A DNA stretch of 11,098 bases, from the NCBI GenBank assembly GCA_900544385.1, contig UQVD01000067.1:1-11098 (forward strand), read 5' to 3'. Source of the DNA: an uncultured Collinsella sp. GTDB lineage: Bacteria; Actinomycetota; Coriobacteriia; Coriobacteriales; Coriobacteriaceae. Shown in pieces: positions 7,268 through 11,098 of this stretch. Position numbers and translations under genes: made by a program. Position 1 is the first letter of the stretch, and the number at the start of each line of letters is the position of its first letter. Below the pieces are notes generated by a model. That model saw only the letters and a list, made by a program, of their open reading frames with translations, was not told the origin of the DNA and did no database searches.

Positions 7268-8174
7268 CGCCGGCCTCCTTGGCGCCGTCGGCGTTTGAGC
7301 CCGCAGCCTCGCGCTTTGCCTTGCGCTCGGCATTGAGCTCGGCGTCGCTCTCGCGCACCAGTTTGATAATCGCCGCGCAGGCCTCCTCGCCCACCAAGTC
7401 GCGAGCACGCACCGTCAGGCGCGTCGCCTCCTGCTTGTCGCCGTCACTTGCAGCATCGGTCGCGCACATAATCAGGCAGATGGCAATCTCGGCCGAAGGC
7501 GAGGTCGGCACACCTTGCAGGGCCAGTTCACCCATCACGTGGTCGTCGCTCTCATCGGCGGCATCCGGATAGGTGGTATGGATCTTGTTGAGCAGGCGCG
7601 TCGTATGCGCATCGTTGGGCGCCAGGCGCAGCGCCAGACGCGCGCAGCCCACGGCAGCCGAAACGTTCTCGGTCTCGGGCTCCAAGAAATACTGGCCTAG
7701 ATTGGCGTAGGCGCGGGCGGCGCACTTGCCATCGCTTGCACGCTCCAGCACCGAGAACGAGAGCGATGCCCATTCCTGCTTGTCCTCGAGTGCGCGGAAC
7801 AGCTCGGCCAAATCCAAGCGATAGTTGCAGTTCATGGGGTCCCAACGCACAGCCTGCATCAGGGCATTACGAGCGCTCACATAATCCTGCTGGCGAATGT
7901 AGGCAAACGCCATGTCAGAGTACAGGCGGTCAAACGGCACCTCGACCTGCACGAGCTCGCGCGGATCCTTCTCCACGCGGCGATAGGCCAAGCGCTCAAA
8001 CTTGCTATCGAAGCTAAAGTATTGGCGCTTCTCCTCCGTCTTGCACTCAGCGTCGATATACTCCTCGGCGAGCTCCACCAGACGCTCCAGCAGCGGCGTC
8101 GCCGTAGCCAGGTCGCCCTGCGCCAGATAGTTCTCGGCATACGTGATGTCTTGCAAGCTGATGGGCAGATCCAT
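7257..8174 (-). CDS. Tetratricopeptide-repeat protein of unknown function
   Basis: A 305-residue, probably cytosolic protein without signal peptide or membrane segment. Helical TPR-like units are visible: an N-terminal pair (ITYAENYLAQGDLATATPLLERLVELAEEYI), a central unit (RLYSDMAFAYIRQQDYVSARNALMQAVRWDPMNCNYRLDLAELFRAL), and a unit ending ARLALRLAPNDAHTTRLLNKIH. The C-terminus (about 275-305) is a charged, Ala/Lys/Glu-rich, likely disordered tail. ATG 8174 is chosen because AGGAG lies five bases upstream. An in-frame start at 8225 would run into the tRNA terminator region and lacks a ribosome site. It is the first gene of a two-gene operon, overlapping smpB by 11 bp. A partner-binding scaffold role is likely from the fold; no enzymatic motif is seen. 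A link with ribosome rescue is only suggested by the coupling. Confidence 0.85.
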   Translation of the reverse strand: MDLPISLQDITYAENYLAQGDLATATPLLERLVELAEEYIDAECKTEEKRQYFSFDSKFERLAYRRVEKDPRELVQVEVPFDRLYSDMAFAYIRQQDYVSARNALMQAVRWDPMNCNYRLDLAELFRALEDKQEWASLSFSVLERASDGKCAARAYANLGQYFLEPETENVSAAVGCARLALRLAPNDAHTTRLLNKIHTTYPDAADESDDHVMGELALQGVPTSPSAEIAICLIMCATDAASDGDKQEATRLTVRARDLVGEEACAAIIKLVRESDAELNAERKAKREAAGSNADGAKEAGDAQ

Positions 8175-8209
8175 GGCTACTCCTCGATCTGAGCGAAACA
8201 CGGCAGGCG

Positions 8210-8221
8210 CCGTATATACGG
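8210..8221. promoter_or_regulatory. 12-bp perfect palindrome upstream of the TPR gene
   Basis: CCGTATATACGG is a perfect palindrome, 36 bp upstream of the TPR gene start and just after the tRNA terminator. It could be an operator or contain a -10 element (TATATA). No good -35 partner was found at 16-18 bp, so its role is open. Confidence 0.3.
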
Positions 8222-8230
8222 TCAATACAC

Positions 8231-8258
8231 AAAACCCGGGTCTCTTACGAGGCCCGGG
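8231..8258 (-). terminator. Intrinsic terminator of the tRNA-Gln/tRNA-Glu transcript
   Basis: Arms 8249-8258 and 8235-8244 form a 10-bp stem (CCCGGG base, one mismatch) with a 4-nt loop, followed on the minus strand by TTTTG. It starts 11 bp after the tRNA-Glu 3' end. Confidence 0.88.
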
Positions 8259-8268
8259 CGTTCAATTT

Positions 8269-8345
8269 TGGTAGCCCGTACCAGATTCGAACTGGTGATC
8301 TCCGCCTTGAGAGGGCGGCGTCCTAAACCGCTAGACGAACGGGCC
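8269..8345 (-). tRNA. tRNA-Glu (anticodon CTC), CCA encoded
   Basis: The minus strand reads GGCCCGT for the 5' acceptor strand, a D-arm, an anticodon stem CCGCC/GGCGG around loop CTCTCAA with anticodon CTC, a T-arm CCAGT-TCGAATC-TGG, and ACGGGCT-A-CCA at the 3' end. It decodes GAG. Without CCA it spans 8272-8345. It is co-transcribed with the tRNA-Gln gene 17 bp upstream. Confidence 0.96.
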
Positions 8346-8362
8346 ATATGTAGCAAATGCAA

Positions 8363-8436
8363 TGGCTGGGATGGAGGGAGTCGAACCCCCATTGACGGAA
8401 CCAGAATCCGCTGTCCTGCCATTAGACGACATCCCA
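8363..8436 (-). tRNA. tRNA-Gln (anticodon CTG), CCA encoded
   Basis: The minus strand starts TGGGATG (U1-A72 pair, typical of tRNA-Gln), with anticodon stem GCGGA/TCCGT around TTCTGGT (anticodon CTG), T-arm GGGGG-TTCGACT-CCCTC, acceptor CATCCCA, discriminator G73 and CCA. It decodes CAG. It is the first of the two tRNAs on the transcript. Confidence 0.96.
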
Positions 8437-8480
8437 ATGACTGCATCGCTGCGCTCGGCTGTGCCTTTGCGCAAGAAAGA

Positions 8481-8509
8481 AATATACGGGAAGTCTCGCC
8501 GTGACGCAA
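8481..8509 (-). promoter_or_regulatory. Promoter of the tRNA-Gln/tRNA-Glu pair
   Basis: On the minus strand TTGCGT (8504-8509) and TATATT (8481-8486) are spaced by 17 bp and lie 45 bp upstream of tRNA-Gln. A-rich tracts upstream of the -35 (8513-8547, partly an imperfect inverted repeat) could act as an UP element. The remaining gap up to 8712 shows no further gene or structure that I can support. Confidence 0.6.
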
Positions 8510-8712
8510 GCCCCAATTTTGACTTTTTTGAAATTCAGTCAAATTGGCTTAATTTAGTCCAACCCGTGAAGGACCTGTGAAGCCAACCGCTGTACACGAA
8601 GGGCAAAACGCCGCGAGCGGTAGCCGTCAACCGTTGGCAGATTCTACCGTGAAAACGATAGCACCAGGCAACACAATCGAAGTATCAATGATCGCGTAGA
8701 TATCGAGGCGCC

Positions 8713-9123
8713 ATGGACGAAGAGCTTGATTACCTATGGGAGACCCTGGGCCTTGAGATCACTGCCGACCTTTGGCCCGAACGGGACAAAATCCATCCCA
8801 CACTGCGCCCCGCCATTACTGTGGTGCAGGCAAAATACCGCCGTGCATCCTTTTTGATCATGCGGATGTCATGGCACGCGGGACTCCCCGACCTTAAGCG
8901 AATCCAGGCAAGCCTCGTCGAGTTGTCCGGTATGCCGACCGTCATATCCGAGGCGCACCTGGAGCAGCGCCAGCGCGAGCGACTGCAACAGCAGCGGATT
9001 CCCTTTATCTGCCCCGGCGTTCAGGCATATCTGCCCTTTATGGACGAGGAGTACTGGAGCGGCAAGCCCAACAAACACGTAAAGGTCTACGATCCGCACG
9101 AATGGGCACAGCTGGCGGACTGA
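8713..9123 (+). CDS. Small unrecognised protein with IPFICPGVQAYLPF motif
   Basis: 136 residues, soluble, no signal peptide or membrane helix. The start is acidic (MDEELDYLWETLGLEI). The middle (about 30-80) looks like an alpha/beta domain with LPDLKRIQASLVELSGMPTVIS. The segment QQQRIPFICPGVQAYLPFM (92-110) resembles a motif I recall just ahead of the winged helix in some MarR-like regulators of Gram-positive bacteria, where it reads roughly rIpFIvPgkqlYLPfl. Here no winged helix follows; the protein stops 26 residues later. It may be a stand-alone sensor or partner domain, or a truncated regulator. ATG 8713 has only a weak GAGG four bases upstream. It is the only plus-strand gene in this part, convergent with the ArsC-like gene. 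Codon use looks genuine; function is unknown. Confidence 0.7.
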   Translation: MDEELDYLWETLGLEITADLWPERDKIHPTLRPAITVVQAKYRRASFLIMRMSWHAGLPDLKRIQASLVELSGMPTVISEAHLEQRQRERLQQQRIPFICPGVQAYLPFMDEEYWSGKPNKHVKVYDPHEWAQLAD

Positions 9124-9142
9124 CTGGGGCAGGCCCGCCGGC

Positions 9143-9312
9143 GGAAAGTGCGCCCCAGATTTCAAGCTCAAACTGGTCCCCACTTTCCCGTCGAGCCCTC
9201 AACCGGAAACCGTGTCCCACAATCGAAGCTCAGAATGGGACGTGCTTTCCGCAACCGGCCACTTTGGGAAAGCGCATCCCATTCTGGAAGCGAATTCCGG
9301 GTCGCACTTTCC
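9143..9312. repeat. Three tandem 46-bp palindromes with exact 62-bp period
   Basis: Palindromes at 9143-9188, 9205-9250 and 9267-9312 are each 46 bp, spaced by 16 bp, so starts recur every 62 bp exactly. Each opens with GGAAA or GAAAG-like sequence (units 1 and 3 GGAAAGYG) and closes with CTTTCC, with an inner CCC/GGG block about 11 bp in. Pairing is imperfect, with several mismatches per unit. The array fills the 196-bp gap between convergent genes and ends seven bases from the ArsC-like stop codon. There are no T tracts. It is unlike the array upstream of mntH in sequence and period. A dispersed palindromic repeat (REP/BIME-like) is the likeliest class. Confidence 0.85.
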
Positions 9313-9319
9313 GCAGCCG

Positions 9320-9679
9320 CTACAGCAACGCCTCGGCCCAAGCCGCTTCCCTAAAGCCGGGAATCGCAAAGTCGTCGCCCACCAGCAGCGGACGCTTGAC
9401 CAGCATGCCGTCGGTCGCCAGCAGCTCGTAGCACTCCCGATCCGTCATGCCCGCATCCAGACGCGCCTTCAGGCCCAGCTCTCGATATTTCATGCCCGAT
9501 GAATTAAAGAAGCGCCGCACCGGCAGCCCCGAACGAGCAATCCAGGTCGCAAGCTCATCAGCCGTGGGATTGTCCAAAACGATATCGCGATCGATATACT
9601 CTACCCCATGTTCGTCCAGCCATGCCTTGGCCTTCTTACAGGTCGAGCACTTGGGATATTCAACAAACAGTACAGTCAT
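9320..9679 (-). CDS. ArsC/Spx-family thioredoxin-fold protein
   Basis: 119 residues, cytosolic, the normal length of the ArsC/Spx/YffB group. The N-terminal MTVLFVEYPKCSTCKKAKAW holds C11-S-T-C14, a redox CxxC at the place of the ArsC catalytic cysteine and the Spx switch. RRFFNSSGMKYRELGLK in the middle and KRPLLVGDD (R96) near the end are family signatures, R96 matching a conserved substrate-site Arg of ArsC. ATG 9679 is chosen because GGAGG lies six bases upstream; the longer open frame adds 13 unlike residues. A possible TACAAT -10 lies at 9750-9755 (minus). No arsenic-resistance genes are adjacent, so a thiol-redox role is as likely as arsenate reduction. Spx-type regulation is less likely without a recognised polymerase-binding segment. 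Confidence 0.85.
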   Translation of the reverse strand: MTVLFVEYPKCSTCKKAKAWLDEHGVEYIDRDIVLDNPTADELATWIARSGLPVRRFFNSSGMKYRELGLKARLDAGMTDRECYELLATDGMLVKRPLLVGDDFAIPGFREAAWAEALL

Positions 9680-9771
9680 GGGAATCCTCCGAATATAGAT
9701 CGGCCAACGCAGGCACACGCCACACGAGGCGCCTTCGTATGATGGGCCAATTGTAGCCCGCAGGTCACACG

Positions 9772-10824
9772 TTAAACGAACCGTACCCCGAATCCGCGCT
9801 TGATAAACGGCAGCAGTTCCATTGCCTCGGGCGTGATATGGCCCGCAACGTTCATGCGCTCGTCACCGGGAAGATCGACCCGCGCAATCTCAAGCTCGCC
9901 TTCGTAGCGCCCATATCCGCTATTGCTCACAGCGATCGACCCCGCCTTTCGCGGCAGGCCGGCTCCGGCATCCGTCGGCACGGAATCCGGCTTAAGCTTC
10001 GTACGTGACTCCTGAGACCTAAAGATGAGGACACTCGAGTCGGGCCGGTCGTGATGAATCTGCCCGCGCACATAGGCATAACCGGGCTCAAGCTCGCATT
10101 GCAGGTCCACGTATCCGGCGGAAACTTGAGCAAACTGCGCCCAACCCGCTTCGGAAAGATCGGGGTCGCCGACCAAAACAATGTCGCAATCGGCGCCATG
10201 TGCGAGCTCAAGCATGTTGAGGGCAACCTTTGACGCGCGACCGCGTTGCGCCTCAACCGTCGGCAATCCCTCGAATACCGGCCCACGAACGTTGGCATCG
10301 CCCGGCACAAAAGCCATGATTTCAAAGCCGAGCGCCGCAAGACGAAGATTCGTCCGAGCAACATCTTCAAGAGCTAAACCGGTATAAGGCTTGGGGTAAA
10401 AATTGTGGCAGGCGGCGAAACGAGTCACGTCGGCGCCGGCTTCTCGCCACGATGCGATTTCATCAGGACTCACCGTCGATGCATTGACCACAATGCGAAA
10501 TACACCGGACAGCTCCGCGACCCGCTGGGCACTAAAGCCGTAATCCAGGCGCAGGTATTCCAGTCCCAGATCGCGCAAATCCTCCATGCGTTCAAGGCCC
10601 AGCAAATCGCACGTGCGCGGCCCCACATCGGCAATGAGCGCAATACCGCGAGCGGAAAGCAGCGACAGCACCTGGCGAACCTTATCGGCATATGCCGCTC
10701 CCCCATCCTCGGGAATATGCAGCGAGGTAAACGCATAGCGCGCACCCGCCGCGGCACCATGTTCAATCGTCCGCTCGATATCCTGCAGGGGACTGGAAAG
10801 ATAGACAGAAATACCCGTTCTCAC
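9772..10824 (-). CDS. mupG: MupG-type 6-phospho-N-acetylmuramidase (DUF871 family)
   Basis: Family members cleave MurNAc-6-phosphate-GlcNAc, taken up and phosphorylated by a PTS, into the two sugars; cytosolic, peptidoglycan recycling. 350 residues, usual length. The N-terminal TIM barrel shows GISVY (4-8), FTSLHIPED (32-40), LRLDYGF (91-97, D94), HNFYPKPYTG (140-149), AFVPGD and RGPVFEGLPTVE, all typical of this family. A small C-terminal domain follows from about 235. The start is GTG at 10824, with GGAG nine bases upstream. Directly upstream on the same strand are an intrinsic terminator and the end of a PTS permease gene, which fits uptake then cleavage. No separate promoter fits between that terminator and the start, so expression probably depends on read-through. 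Substrate is assigned by family and neighbour, not shown. Confidence 0.88.
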   Translation of the reverse strand: MRTGISVYLSSPLQDIERTIEHGAAAGARYAFTSLHIPEDGGAAYADKVRQVLSLLSARGIALIADVGPRTCDLLGLERMEDLRDLGLEYLRLDYGFSAQRVAELSGVFRIVVNASTVSPDEIASWREAGADVTRFAACHNFYPKPYTGLALEDVARTNLRLAALGFEIMAFVPGDANVRGPVFEGLPTVEAQRGRASKVALNMLELAHGADCDIVLVGDPDLSEAGWAQFAQVSAGYVDLQCELEPGYAYVRGQIHHDRPDSSVLIFRSQESRTKLKPDSVPTDAGAGLPRKAGSIAVSNSGYGRYEGELEIARVDLPGDERMNVAGHITPEAMELLPFIKRGFGVRFV

Positions 10825-10840
10825 GCTTCGATTCTCCTTT

Positions 10841-10874
10841 AAAAAAGGCCGGCGGAGCAGTTAGCCCCGCCGGC
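10841..10874 (-). terminator. Intrinsic terminator between PTS permease and mupG
   Basis: An 8-bp perfect GC stem (10848-10855 with 10867-10874, GCCGGCGG/CCGCCGGC) with an 11-nt loop, followed on the minus strand by six T (10841-10846). The T tract ends where the mupG ribosome site AAAGGAG (10834-10840) begins. It would stop most permease transcripts and pass a fraction into mupG. Confidence 0.85.
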
Positions 10875-10941
10875 ACAACCATAGCATCAAGAGATCTGCG
10901 GCACGTCATGACGCTCGAATGACATAGCGCGCAGCATCAGG

Positions 10942-11098
10942 CTACTCGCCAAAGAACTCGTTGATCTTCTGCTCGTCGACGCCAAAGAACCACGTCAGGA
11001 CAAAGCCGGCGGCGTAGGCAAGCAGCATAGCGGCAACGTAGCCGAGCTGCTGGCCGGGAACGACGATCAGCAGGCCAAACAGACCGGAAACGCCCTGA
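10942..11098 (-). CDS. PTS sugar permease EIIC, C-terminal end only
   Basis: Only the last 51 residues are in the window: the frame enters at the edge and ends with TAG at 10942. It reads ...GVSGLFGLLIVVPGQQLGYVAAMLLAYAAGFVLTWFFGVDEQKINEFFGE. One hydrophobic helix (about GYVAAMLLAYAAGFVLTWFFG) followed by a short acidic tail is typical of the end of glucose/sucrose-superfamily EIIC domains, including MurNAc permeases. The gene ends 67 bp before the terminator stem ahead of mupG, on the same strand. The neighbour makes a MurNAc or MurNAc-GlcNAc transporter likely. A different sugar cannot be excluded from this fragment. Confidence 0.75.
   Translation of the reverse strand, partial: QGVSGLFGLLIVVPGQQLGYVAAMLLAYAAGFVLTWFFGVDEQKINEFFGE

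Noticed and set aside
9143..9312. Bidirectional intrinsic terminators for the convergent genes
   Set aside because: The palindromes lack T tracts on either strand, and three phased copies would be unusual for terminators. A weak effect on 3' ends is not excluded.
10904..10913. CGTCATGACG palindrome as an operator
   Set aside because: It is a short 10-bp palindrome lying after the permease stop and ahead of a terminator, with no promoter nearby; chance is enough to explain it.

Overview
The window looks like the end of an assembled contig from a GC-rich Gram-positive gut anaerobe. Coriobacteriia, with Collinsella or a close relative as first guess, is an inference from gene content, strong AGGAG-type ribosome sites, CCA-encoding tRNA genes and palindromic intergenic repeats; nothing here proves the taxon. 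Bases 1-48 are not genomic: they are the P7/i7/Nextera transposase adapter, so biological sequence starts at 49.

Layout. 49-3924 (-) is gltB, the glutamate synthase large subunit, cut at its C-terminus by the contig end. 3925-4445 is a long intergenic stretch that holds a short possible coding remnant and a very regular array: six 15-bp arms in alternating orientation, each separated by exactly 25 bp, giving three hairpins with an 80-bp period. 4446-5702 (+) is an NRAMP-type metal transporter (MntH), followed by a half copy of the same repeat. 5855-6590 (-) carries a flavin reductase gene and, downstream of it, a very short rubredoxin. These look like the two halves of a high-molecular-weight rubredoxin encoded separately. 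6797-8174 (-) carries a TPR protein gene overlapping smpB, with a 67-bp imperfect hairpin downstream of smpB. 8269-8436 (-) is a tRNA-Gln(CTG)/tRNA-Glu(CTC) pair with promoter and terminator. 8713-9123 (+) is a small unrecognised protein. 9143-9312 is a second, unrelated palindrome array (three 46-bp palindromes, exact 62-bp period). 9320-9679 (-) is an ArsC/Spx-like thioredoxin-fold protein. 9772-10824 (-) is a MupG-type 6-phospho-N-acetylmuramidase, preceded by an intrinsic terminator abutting its ribosome site and by the C-terminal end of a PTS EIIC permease (10942 to the window end). The last two suggest peptidoglycan-sugar uptake and recycling.

The genes are mostly housekeeping (nitrogen assimilation, metal uptake, electron transfer, ribosome rescue, cell-wall recycling). 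The least explained content is non-coding: three different families of palindromic intergenic repeats within 5.3 kb, two of them in exactly phased three-unit arrays. No CRISPR-Cas, defence operon, phage or insertion sequence is visible.
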